Source: Lachnospiraceae bacterium XBD2001
GTDB taxonomy: Bacteria; Bacillota; Clostridia; Lachnospirales; Lachnospiraceae
Assembly (NCBI GenBank): GCA_900116395.1
Contig: FPAN01000007.1
Location: 141,146-205,145, forward strand
Direction: 5' to 3'
Length of the DNA: 64,000 nt
Shown here: positions 27,309 to 34,344 of the stretch, one piece after another
Layout of the letters: every line of letters starts with the position of its first letter
How positions within the stretch are numbered: position 1 is the first letter of the stretch
The notes under the pieces: generated by a model
Told to the model about the DNA's origin: nothing
Databases searched by the model: none
Seen by the model: only the letters and a program-made list of their open reading frames with translations
Made by a program: the position numbers and the translations under genes

Positions 27309-27489
27309 TCAGTATTTACTTCCCAGGAGCCTTGGGATACTGAATTTCGCACTCTTCCCATACGCTCGAACACTTCACCTTTCAGTATTTGCACTCTAGG
27401 AGCGCTCATATACTGAAATTCACTCCCTCCCTATACTCCAGAGTCCTTCACCTTTCAGTATTTGCGCTCTAGGAGCGCCCATATACTGA
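27309..27489. repeat. Array 1, block A: three 35-bp TCAGTAT/ATACTGA units on a 73-bp period
   Basis: Units at 27309-27343, 27382-27416 and 27455-27489. Each begins TCAGTAT and ends ATACTGA with 21 bases between, exactly 35 bp, and starts 73 bp after the previous one. Interiors vary, but the second and third share CTCTAGGAGCGC, able to form an inner stem. The 38-bp intervals are partly conserved (ATTTCGCACTCTTCCCATA and a diverged relative). No coding potential. Confidence 0.85.
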
Positions 27490-27514
27490 AATCAGCTTCC
27501 TGATATAAGAATAA

Positions 27515-27695
27515 TTAGTGAAGCCCATCATAAAACGAGATTTCACTAAAGAATTTCGGTTCCAAGGAAGAATCAGCGTTCAAAGTTTTAGCGAAATACT
27601 CGTTATTATAAAACATCACTAACACTCCAGCTCCTAATCCCCGGAAGAGCCCATAAAAAGTTAGTGAATCTCCCTGTTTTAGAGCACTTCACTAA
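27515..27695. repeat. Array 1, block B: three 35-bp TTAGTGAA/TTCACTAA units on a 73-bp period
   Basis: Units at 27515-27549, 27588-27622 and 27661-27695. The outer ones have perfect 8-bp inverted ends TTAGTGAA and TTCACTAA; the middle one has TTAGCGAA and ATCACTAA. Each is 35 bp and starts 73 bp after the last. The step from block A to block B is 60 bp, leaving a 25-bp interval, and another 25-bp interval separates the last unit from the structured element. Confidence 0.85.
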
Positions 27696-27718
27696 AAAAT
27701 CCCATTATCACACTCTCT

Positions 27719-27837
27719 CAAGCCCCCTGCCAACAAATATGCTGAGGCCTTTGGAGCGTCAAGGGCGAAGCCGCTACGCGGTGCTATGCACCCTTGACGT
27801 ACCAAAAGCCTCAGCTAATCATCTGCGTGGGGGCTTG
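27719..27837. other. Structured palindromic element, copy 1, closing array 1
   Basis: Nested stems: CAAGCCCCC (27719-27727) with GGGGGCTTG (27829-27837); GCTGAGGC-x-TTTGG (27741-27754) with CCAAA-x-GCCTCAGC (27802-27815); CGTCAAGGG (27757-27765) with CCCTTGACG (27791-27799); an apical CCGC/GCGG hairpin between. The internal loop carries TGCCAACAAA on the left and TAATCA on the right. A related copy at 46387-46508 keeps the folds with changed bases. It could be a structured RNA on either strand or a DNA cruciform; function unknown. Confidence 0.8.
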
Positions 27838-27848
27838 CAAAAAGAAAA

Positions 27849-27872
27849 AGCCCTGCAGTTGCCTGCAGGGCT
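27849..27872 (-). terminator. Intrinsic terminator after apt
   Basis: A perfect 10-bp stem AGCCCTGCAG / CTGCAGGGCT (27849-27858, 27863-27872) with a four-base loop. On the minus strand it is followed by TTTTTCTTTTT. It starts 11 bases after the apt stop and is separate from the structured element beside it. Confidence 0.9.
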
Positions 27873-27883
27873 CACTTCATTCC

Positions 27884-28408
27884 TTATTTACCTGGGTAAG
27901 ATACAACGCTTGCTACGTCATACTTCGCAAGTCTCTTGCGTCCCTCAAGGCCTTCAAGCTCCATCAGGAACAGCATCTTAACAACTTCACCGCCAAGCTT
28001 CTCAACAAGCTTCGCAGCTGCTTCCATAGTACCGCCGGTTGCAATCAAATCATCAACCAAAACAACCTTCTGGCCCGGCTTAATGGAATCCTTGTGCATC
28101 TCAATTACGGCGCTGCCGTACTCAAGATCATACTCCATCTCAACGGTCTCTGCAGGTAATTTGCCCTTCTTACGTACAAGTACGAAAGGCTTATGTAAAT
28201 TGTAAGCAAGAGGAGTACCAAAAATAAATCCACGGGACTCGGTTCCGGCAATAACGTCGAAATCAACGTCCTTCAATAAGTTCTGCATCTCATCGATGGC
28301 AAGCTTGAATCCGTCTGGATCCTGCAAAACGGTGGTTACATCACGGAACATGATGCCCGGCTCCGGAAAATCCGGAATGGTACGTACATAATCTGCTACT
28401 GTTTTCAT
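27884..28408 (-). CDS. apt: Adenine phosphoribosyltransferase
   Basis: 174 residues, full length. The PRPP-binding loop VVLVDDLIATGGTMEAA and the FPEPGIMFRDVTTVL N-terminal block identify Apt, which salvages adenine to AMP. The residues AGTESRGFIFG bind the base. The start ATG at 28408 follows AGGAGAG. Confidence 0.96.
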   Translation of the reverse strand: MKTVADYVRTIPDFPEPGIMFRDVTTVLQDPDGFKLAIDEMQNLLKDVDFDVIAGTESRGFIFGTPLAYNLHKPFVLVRKKGKLPAETVEMEYDLEYGSAVIEMHKDSIKPGQKVVLVDDLIATGGTMEAAAKLVEKLGGEVVKMLFLMELEGLEGRKRLAKYDVASVVSYPGK

Positions 28409-28444
28409 TTTCTCTCCTATAAAAACATAAAGTTTTTCATAATG

Positions 28445-28472
28445 ATACCCGACCGGCTGCCCAGTCGGGTAT
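28445..28472 (-). other. Hairpin in the apt leader / after the GH31 gene
   Basis: ATACCCGAC (28445-28453) pairs with GTCGGGTAT (28464-28472) around a ten-base loop. No U-run follows on the minus strand, so termination is weak at best. It lies in the roughly 75-nt leader that the promoter at 28490-28517 would give apt. No purine riboswitch core is present. Confidence 0.5.
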
Positions 28473-28489
28473 AGAATTATTACTAAAAA

Positions 28490-28517
28490 ATAATATCACG
28501 TTTTAAACGAAAGTCAA
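28490..28517 (-). promoter_or_regulatory. Candidate apt promoter overlapping the GH31 stop
   Basis: On the minus strand TTGACT (28512-28517) and TATTAT (28490-28495) with a 16-base spacer. The -35 box lies within the last codons of the GH31 gene. This would allow apt expression independent of GH31. Confidence 0.55.
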
Positions 28518-30407
28518 GTTATCCCAGTCCAAATCAGCCACAGATTCGACAATATCCGCTAATTGTAGCTGATGTCCATTGCGAACAAAAATGCAAACCT
28601 CACCCAGCGGCATATCAATATAATGATGTCCCTGTGAGAGTGGGCACTCTTCTACCAGTTCAGCCCCACGGAAACGAAGCATGCGCATATCCTCCGGCAG
28701 ATACACATGACGTGCGGCGGCATTCTGCTCATAAATCGGAGCAATCATAATATCGTCCCCAACCAACAACTGGTCTTCGATGCGACGGGCGGTGGTATCC
28801 TCCGGATATACCATACCCAGCGGATAGAACATCATGGTATCTTCGTTGATTGCCTTCTCGTATGCCTGATACAAGTATGGAATCAAACGATAACGAAGCT
28901 GAATAATTCCCTTCATCTGCTCCACTGCATCGAAGCGATACACTTCCTGGAAACGGGTTCCAAGCGCGGAATGGTTCCGCATCAGAGGGGTAAAAATTCC
29001 AAGGGACAACCAGCGAATCATCAAATCCTCGGTGGTCTGGTCTCCAAATCCGCCAAGGTCTGCTCCCGTATACAAGAAGCCGCACATATTGAGGGATGGC
29101 ATCATCTTCAGATTCATCAGCAAGTGACTCCACCAGGACTTGTTATCTCCCTGCCAGATACCGGCATAGCGGTGCATTCCGATATAGGAAGACCGAGAGA
29201 ACATCAACACTTCACGATCCGGAACCAGACGCTTGAATGCCTCCGATGCGGAACGGGTCATATAATAACCGAAAAGGTTGTGGACCTTGTCATGACGCAC
29301 CTTCTGTCCCTTATAGTTATGGTAGAAGCTTGCATAGTCCTCTTCGTTGTTGGAAATCCCACTCATTAAGTCCTTAAACTGGAAGAAACGGTTGATATCC
29401 AAATTGCCCCTGGCAAAATCTCCTACTGCATCAAATACTTCCTGCAAGTGCTTCCGTGAATAAAATAATGCAGGCTCATTCATGTCGTTCCAGAAGCCGT
29501 CGATGCCCTTGTCCAACAGGAACTTGTAGCCGTTACCGAACCACTCACGAGCCTCATCGTTTAACATATCCGGCAGACAGCAATCTCCCGGCCATACACC
29601 AACGACGAAGTCTTCCCCGTTCTCGTCCTTACAGAAGTAGCCATTCTTCTTGCCTTCTTCATAGAAGTCATAGCCGTCTTCCTTCTTCACGCCGGCATCA
29701 ATGATTGGAACCAGATGAATGTTCTGTTCCTTCATCTCAGATACCAATGCATCAAAATCACCGAAGGTCGCAGGATTGATGGTAAAATCCTTGTACGCAT
29801 CCATATAATCAATATCCAGATACAACATATCCAGCGGGATGCCATTCTCCCGATGATTGCGTACCACGTCCCGCACTTCATCGGAGGTCATATAGCTCCA
29901 TCGGCACTGACCGTATCCGAACGCCCACTTCGGCGCACGATAACTCTTTCCTATAATCTGACGGAATTCCCGAATCACCGCCAAATCACTATCGCCTTCC
30001 ATGACATAGACTTCTACGTCTGCTTCCGGCAGGGAAACCACCAACTTGTCATAGTGGTTATAACCAACATCAAAAATCACCTCTCCCGGTGTATCAAAAA
30101 ACACACCCAGATGGCGCTGTCCGCTAATTAAAATAAAGTTATGAGAAGCATAGAGGCTGTGCTTGCCCTCATCATGATTCGGATCATCGGAATTATGGCT
30201 GGTATATAACCATCCACGCTTGTTGATGCCACGCACATTCTCGCCTAATCCATAGACAATATCTTCCGCATCCAATGTGGTGGCGAAATTCAATGGAAAT
30301 CGCTCATCCGTATATACGGAAAGTTCCGTCATAGAGTCCGTGCAAACCTGTGGCTTGTTTACAACTGCTTCCGTTTCAATCGGTTGTCCGAATACATATC
30401 TTCTCAT
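28503..30407 (-). CDS. GH31 family glycosidase, alpha-glucosidase-like
   Basis: 634 residues. The GH31 barrel shows GFWNDMNEPALF with nucleophile Asp308, and WQGDN with the acid/base Asp421; YLDIDYMDAYKDFT and the LMRNHSALGTRFQEVYRF segments are typical. No signal peptide, so it acts inside the cell on imported oligosaccharides, releasing glucose (or xylose or a related sugar) from non-reducing ends. It is shorter than the 750-residue YicI xylosidases. It stands 18 bases after pflA in the same direction. Confidence 0.9.
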   Translation of the reverse strand: MRRYVFGQPIETEAVVNKPQVCTDSMTELSVYTDERFPLNFATTLDAEDIVYGLGENVRGINKRGWLYTSHNSDDPNHDEGKHSLYASHNFILISGQRHLGVFFDTPGEVIFDVGYNHYDKLVVSLPEADVEVYVMEGDSDLAVIREFRQIIGKSYRAPKWAFGYGQCRWSYMTSDEVRDVVRNHRENGIPLDMLYLDIDYMDAYKDFTINPATFGDFDALVSEMKEQNIHLVPIIDAGVKKEDGYDFYEEGKKNGYFCKDENGEDFVVGVWPGDCCLPDMLNDEAREWFGNGYKFLLDKGIDGFWNDMNEPALFYSRKHLQEVFDAVGDFARGNLDINRFFQFKDLMSGISNNEEDYASFYHNYKGQKVRHDKVHNLFGYYMTRSASEAFKRLVPDREVLMFSRSSYIGMHRYAGIWQGDNKSWWSHLLMNLKMMPSLNMCGFLYTGADLGGFGDQTTEDLMIRWLSLGIFTPLMRNHSALGTRFQEVYRFDAVEQMKGIIQLRYRLIPYLYQAYEKAINEDTMMFYPLGMVYPEDTTARRIEDQLLVGDDIMIAPIYEQNAAARHVYLPEDMRMLRFRGAELVEECPLSQGHHYIDMPLGEVCIFVRNGHQLQLADIVESVADLDWDNLTFV

Positions 30408-30425
30408 CTTTTTCCCTCTTTAAAT

Positions 30426-31154
30426 TTAAGCCTTTTTCAAAATGTCTTCTGCGTTCTTGATACGCTCCGGGGTCGGAGGATTCACATCCTTCAAGCTGTA
30501 AGAAATCCCCATCTCCTCATACTTGAACGTACCAAGGGTATGATACGGTAATACCTCTACCTTGTCTACATTGGATAAGGTATCAATAAAATCCCTGGTC
30601 TGATGCAAATACGTATCATCATCTGTAATGCCCGGAACTAACACGTGGCGAATCCAGATTGGCTTATGGATAGAATCCAAATAACGGGCGCAATCCAAAA
30701 TATTCTCATTGCCGTGTCCGGTCAGCTTCTTATGCTCAGCGGAATCGATATGTTTGATATCCAACAATACCAAATCCGTGCTCTTCATTAAGCGTTCAAA
30801 CTTAGAGAAGAACGGTTCCTCTCTGGTAAAAGGCTGTGCGGAAGTATCCAGGCAGGTATTGATTCCCATCTCTTTCGCCTTCTCAAACAGCTCAATCAGG
30901 AAGTCAATCTGAAGCAATGCTTCTCCACCGCTTACGGTAATACCGCCGTCCTTACGCCAATAGCTCTTATAACGCAGGGCCTTCTTCAGAAGTTCATCGG
31001 CAGTCATCTCTTCTCCGCAGTTCTTCTCCCAGGTATCCGGGTTGTGACAGTAACGACAACGCATATCGCATCCTTTTAAAAAGATGAGAAAACGTACGCC
31101 CGGTCCGTCTACCGAGCCAAAACTCTCTGTCGAATGAATATATCCTTTGATCAT
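30426..31154 (-). CDS. pflA: Pyruvate formate-lyase-activating enzyme
   Basis: 242 residues from the ATG at 31154, which has GTGGAG upstream; an earlier in-frame start lies in the promoter. CDMRCRYC is the C-x3-C-x2-C cluster loop of this radical SAM family, and GGEALLQ and DLVLLDIKH follow. It abstracts hydrogen from the glycine of PflB. It is downstream of pflB, separated by a terminator, so it may use the promoter near 31192 or read-through. Confidence 0.95.
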   Translation of the reverse strand: MIKGYIHSTESFGSVDGPGVRFLIFLKGCDMRCRYCHNPDTWEKNCGEEMTADELLKKALRYKSYWRKDGGITVSGGEALLQIDFLIELFEKAKEMGINTCLDTSAQPFTREEPFFSKFERLMKSTDLVLLDIKHIDSAEHKKLTGHGNENILDCARYLDSIHKPIWIRHVLVPGITDDDTYLHQTRDFIDTLSNVDKVEVLPYHTLGTFKYEEMGISYSLKDVNPPTPERIKNAEDILKKA

Positions 31155-31191
31155 ATCTACTCCACTTCTAACTGAATTAACAACAACACAC

Positions 31192-31197
31192 ATTATA
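31192..31197 (-). promoter_or_regulatory. Possible pflA promoter (-10 box)
   Basis: TATAAT on the minus strand with a weak -35 (TTTTAT) 17 bases upstream inside the pflB terminator. The pflA start is 38 bases downstream. Confidence 0.4.
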
Positions 31198-31203
31198 GTA
31201 GAA

Positions 31204-31230
31204 AAGGTCGGGGTATAAAACCCCGACCTT
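31204..31230 (-). terminator. Intrinsic terminator between pflB and pflA
   Basis: A perfect 10-bp stem AAGGTCGGGG / CCCCGACCTT (31204-31213, 31221-31230) with a seven-base loop, followed on the minus strand by TTCTACT. The weak U-run suggests partial read-through into pflA. Confidence 0.8.
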
Positions 31231-31261
31231 GTTCTTCGTGAAAAGTATATATCGGTAGAAA

Positions 31262-33529
31262 TTACATTCTATCGTGACATGTACGATTGATTACGTCTAA
31301 CTGCTGCTCACGAGTCAAGTCGATGAACTTAACAGCGTATCCGGATACACGGATAGTGAAGTTAGCGTACTCAGGCTTCTCAGGATGCTCCATAGCGTCC
31401 TTCAACTTCTCAACACCGAATACGTTAACGTTCAAGTGATGAGCTCCGCGATCGAAGTAACCATCTAAAACGTTAGCAAGATTTGCCTTACGCTCATCAT
31501 CGTCATGGCCAAGAGCGCCAGGATTGATGGTCTGAGTATTGGAAATACCATCCAATGCATACTCATAAGGAAGCTTAGCAACGGAGTTCAAGGAAGCAAG
31601 AAGACCGTTCTTCTCAGCACCGTATGCAGGGTTTGCACCAGGTGCGAATGGCTTGTAAGCCTCACGTCCGTCAGGAAGTGCACCGGTAGCCTTACCGTAT
31701 ACTACGTTAGAAGTAATCGTAAGGATAGAGGTTGTAGGCTCAGAATCACGATAAGTATCGTACTTCTTGATCTTGGTCATAAAGGTCTTCAACAACCAAA
31801 CAGCGATCTCGTCTGCACGCTCATCGTCGTTACCATACTTAGGGAAGTCTCCGTCGATCTTGTAATCAACAGCAACACCTTCCTCATCACGTACTACAGA
31901 AACCTTAGCGTACTTAATAGCGCAAAGGGAATCTACTACGTGAGAGAATCCTGCGATACCGGTAGCGAATGTACGACGTACATCAGTATCGATCAAAGCA
32001 AGCTCAGCTGCTTCATAGTAATACTTATCATGCATGTAGTGGATCAGGTTCAAAATGTTTACATAAAGACCTGCTAACCAATCTAACATCATGTCATACT
32101 TATGCATAACTTCGTCGAAGTCCAGAACATCACCGGTAATTGGTGCATACTCAGGACCAACCTGCATATGCTTGCCGTCCTTGGTCATGAACTTCTCGTC
32201 CTTACCACCGTTGATAGCGTAAAGTAAGCACTTAGCAAGGTTTGCACGAGCACCGAAGAACTGCATCTCCTTACCGGTCTGTGTAGCGGATACACAGCAG
32301 CAGATGCTGTAGTCATCGCCCCAAATTGGACGCATAACATCATCGTTCTCGTACTGGATGGAGCTTGTTGTAACAGAGATCTTAGAAGCGTAAAGCTTGA
32401 AGTTCTCAGGCAACTTGCTGGTGTAAAGTACAGTAAGGTTCGGCTCTGGGGATGGTCCCATGTTCTCCAAGGTATGTAAGAAACGATAATCGTTCTTAGT
32501 AACCATGTGACGTCCGTCCATGCCAAGACCAGCAACTTCCAAAGTAGCCCATACCGGATCACCGGTGAAGAGCTCGTTGTAAGAAGGAATACGAGCGAAC
32601 TTAACCATACGGAACTTCATAACCATATGATCGATCAACTCCTGAGCCTCAGTCTCAGTTAAGGTACCTTCCTTCAAATCTCTCTCAATATAGATATCCA
32701 AGAAAGTGGAGATACGTCCTACGGACATAGCAGCACCGTTCTGGGACTTGATAGCTGCAAGGTAACCGAAGTATAACCACTGAACAGCCTCACGAGCGTT
32801 CTTAGCAGGCTTGGAAATATCGAAACCATAGATCTCAGCCATTTCCTTCATTGCACGAAGTGCACGAATCTGCTCAGAAATCTCTTCACGCTGACGAATG
32901 ACAGCATCAGTCATAACACCGCATCCGCAGTTCGCCTTGTCTTCTTCCTTCTTAGCGATCAAGAAGTCAATACCGTACAAAGCAACACGACGATAATCGC
33001 CGACGATACGTCCACGACCATAGGTATCCGGAAGACCGGTTACGATGTGGCTGTGACGAGCAGCTCTCATCTCAGGAGTATAAGCATCGAATACTGCCTG
33101 GTTGTGAGTCTTGTGATATTTTGTAAAAATCTCGTGGAAACGTGGGTTTGGAGTGTAACCGTAAGTGGTGCAAGCCTCCTCAGCCATCTTAATTCCACCG
33201 AATGGCATGAATGCTCTCTTCAGAGGCTTGTCAGTCTGAAGACCAACAACCTTCTCGAGATCCTTCATCTCTTCGTTGATATATCCAGGGCCATAAGCGG
33301 TAATGCTGGAAACAACCTCGGTCTCCATATCAAGGACACCCTTGTTGGCACGCTCAGCAGCCTGCAATTTCTGTAATTCTCCCCAAAGCTTATCGGTTGC
33401 CTCAGTAGGTCCAACTAAGAAGTCTTCATTACCGTCATACGGGGTGTAGTTTCTCTGGATGAAGTCACGAACGTTGACATCTTCGTTCCAATGTCCGTCT
33501 TCAAATCCACGCCATTCTTCTCTAGACAT
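31262..33529 (-). CDS. pflB: Formate C-acetyltransferase (pyruvate formate-lyase)
   Basis: 755 residues, the full family length. The paired active-site cysteines lie in [12 protein letters not shown], and the glycyl radical site RVSGYAVKF has Gly730 near the C terminus. It splits pyruvate with CoA into acetyl-CoA and formate under anaerobic conditions. It has a strong AGGAGG and the best promoter in this region, with codons biased to a highly expressed gene. Confidence 0.97.
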   Translation of the reverse strand: MSREEWRGFEDGHWNEDVNVRDFIQRNYTPYDGNEDFLVGPTEATDKLWGELQKLQAAERANKGVLDMETEVVSSITAYGPGYINEEMKDLEKVVGLQTDKPLKRAFMPFGGIKMAEEACTTYGYTPNPRFHEIFTKYHKTHNQAVFDAYTPEMRAARHSHIVTGLPDTYGRGRIVGDYRRVALYGIDFLIAKKEEDKANCGCGVMTDAVIRQREEISEQIRALRAMKEMAEIYGFDISKPAKNAREAVQWLYFGYLAAIKSQNGAAMSVGRISTFLDIYIERDLKEGTLTETEAQELIDHMVMKFRMVKFARIPSYNELFTGDPVWATLEVAGLGMDGRHMVTKNDYRFLHTLENMGPSPEPNLTVLYTSKLPENFKLYASKISVTTSSIQYENDDVMRPIWGDDYSICCCVSATQTGKEMQFFGARANLAKCLLYAINGGKDEKFMTKDGKHMQVGPEYAPITGDVLDFDEVMHKYDMMLDWLAGLYVNILNLIHYMHDKYYYEAAELALIDTDVRRTFATGIAGFSHVVDSLCAIKYAKVSVVRDEEGVAVDYKIDGDFPKYGNDDERADEIAVWLLKTFMTKIKKYDTYRDSEPTTSILTITSNVVYGKATGALPDGREAYKPFAPGANPAYGAEKNGLLASLNSVAKLPYEYALDGISNTQTINPGALGHDDDERKANLANVLDGYFDRGAHHLNVNVFGVEKLKDAMEHPEKPEYANFTIRVSGYAVKFIDLTREQQLDVINRTCHDRM

Positions 33530-33562
33530 AAGATCCTCCTAAATGAAATTGGTATACAATAT

Positions 33563-33622
33563 ACGTTAGCCTAATCTAACGTTCCGCCAAATAGTATACG
33601 TGACGACAAGAGGTAGTGTCAA
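33563..33622 (-). promoter_or_regulatory. pflB promoter and leader dyad
   Basis: On the minus strand a consensus TTGACA (33617-33622) and TATACT (33593-33598) with an 18-base spacer. Downstream, in the early leader, ACGTTAG (33563-33569) and CTAACGT (33576-33582) form an inverted repeat with a six-base centre, a possible operator or 5' hairpin. The leader to the start codon is about 60 nt. Confidence 0.75.
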
Positions 33623-33700
33623 TGTAGTTTCGTTAAAAAATTATCATGTTTTTTAATTTATACAAAACACGCATATTGTATTCGTAAGAACTGCACAAAA

Positions 33701-33735
33701 AAATCCTCCGACGATGCCGTTTCGTCGAAGGATTT
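33701..33735 (-). terminator. Intrinsic terminator after the GNAT gene
   Basis: Stem AAATCCTcCGACGA (33701-33714) with TCGTCGaAGGATTT (33722-33735), loop of seven bases; seven T residues follow on the minus strand. It lies 20 bases after the GNAT stop. Confidence 0.9.
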
Positions 33736-33754
33736 CGTTTTAAAAGCATTCTTG

Positions 33755-34246
33755 TTACACAATCATCTCGTAGTTTACCACACTGTGATATTTACCAAAC
33801 TTGTATCCACACTCATGCAACACACCGCTACAGGAGAAGCCGAGCTGCTCATGCAAATGAATGCTGCCTACATTGTCTTCGGTAATCACCGATACAATCG
33901 CGTGGGTCTTCTCATCGTTCTTAGCCAGCGCAATCAGCTCTTCCATCAGCTTCCGGCCTACGCCGTTCTTGCGATGTTCCCGCTCCACATAAACACTGAG
34001 TTCTACCGTAGAATCATAAGCTTCGTGGCTACGATAGGATGATAAACATCCGTATCCTGCAATGACGCCGTTCTCTTCCGCTACTATCATCGGATGATTC
34101 TTAATGTTATGTTCGAAGAGCCAACGCTTGCCTTCCTCCATACCCATCGGAATCAGGGTAAAAGTAACGTTGGTGTTCTCCACCTCGTAGTTGTATATAT
34201 CCAGAATCTCAGGTAAGTCGTTCACGTTTGCCTTGCGGATTTCCAT
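33755..34246 (-). CDS. GNAT acetyltransferase, phosphinothricin acetyltransferase type
   Basis: 163 residues from the ATG at 34246 with GGAGG eight bases upstream. MEIRKANVNDLPEILDIYN and the acetyl-CoA loop VEREHRKNGVGRKLMEELI are the GNAT marks, and GVLHECGYKFGKYHSVVNYE is typical of the Pat/MddA branch, which acetylates phosphinothricin, methionine sulfone or related amino compounds. Native substrate unknown. It is transcribed behind GH78 with its own terminators on both sides. Confidence 0.85.
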   Translation of the reverse strand: MEIRKANVNDLPEILDIYNYEVENTNVTFTLIPMGMEEGKRWLFEHNIKNHPMIVAEENGVIAGYGCLSSYRSHEAYDSTVELSVYVEREHRKNGVGRKLMEELIALAKNDEKTHAIVSVITEDNVGSIHLHEQLGFSCSGVLHECGYKFGKYHSVVNYEMIV

Positions 34247-34277
34247 ATGCTGTGCCTCCATCTTAAGCAATAATAAA

Positions 34278-34299
34278 GGGAATGGCTCACACCATCCCC
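34278..34299 (-). terminator. Terminator after the GH78 gene
   Basis: GGGAATGG (34278-34285) and CCATCCCC (34292-34299) form an 8-bp stem with one wobble and a six-base loop, then TTTATTATT on the minus strand. Confidence 0.65.
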
Positions 34300-34344
34300 A
34301 TGTGTTATTTTAATCATCCCACCCCACAATGGCAAGGAAAAAAA

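Noticed and set aside
27309-27695. CRISPR array
   Set aside because: Unit length (35 bp) and interval (38 bp) look CRISPR-like, but only the seven or eight end bases of each unit are conserved, the unit interiors differ, the intervals are partly conserved, two unit types occur, and no cas gene is present.
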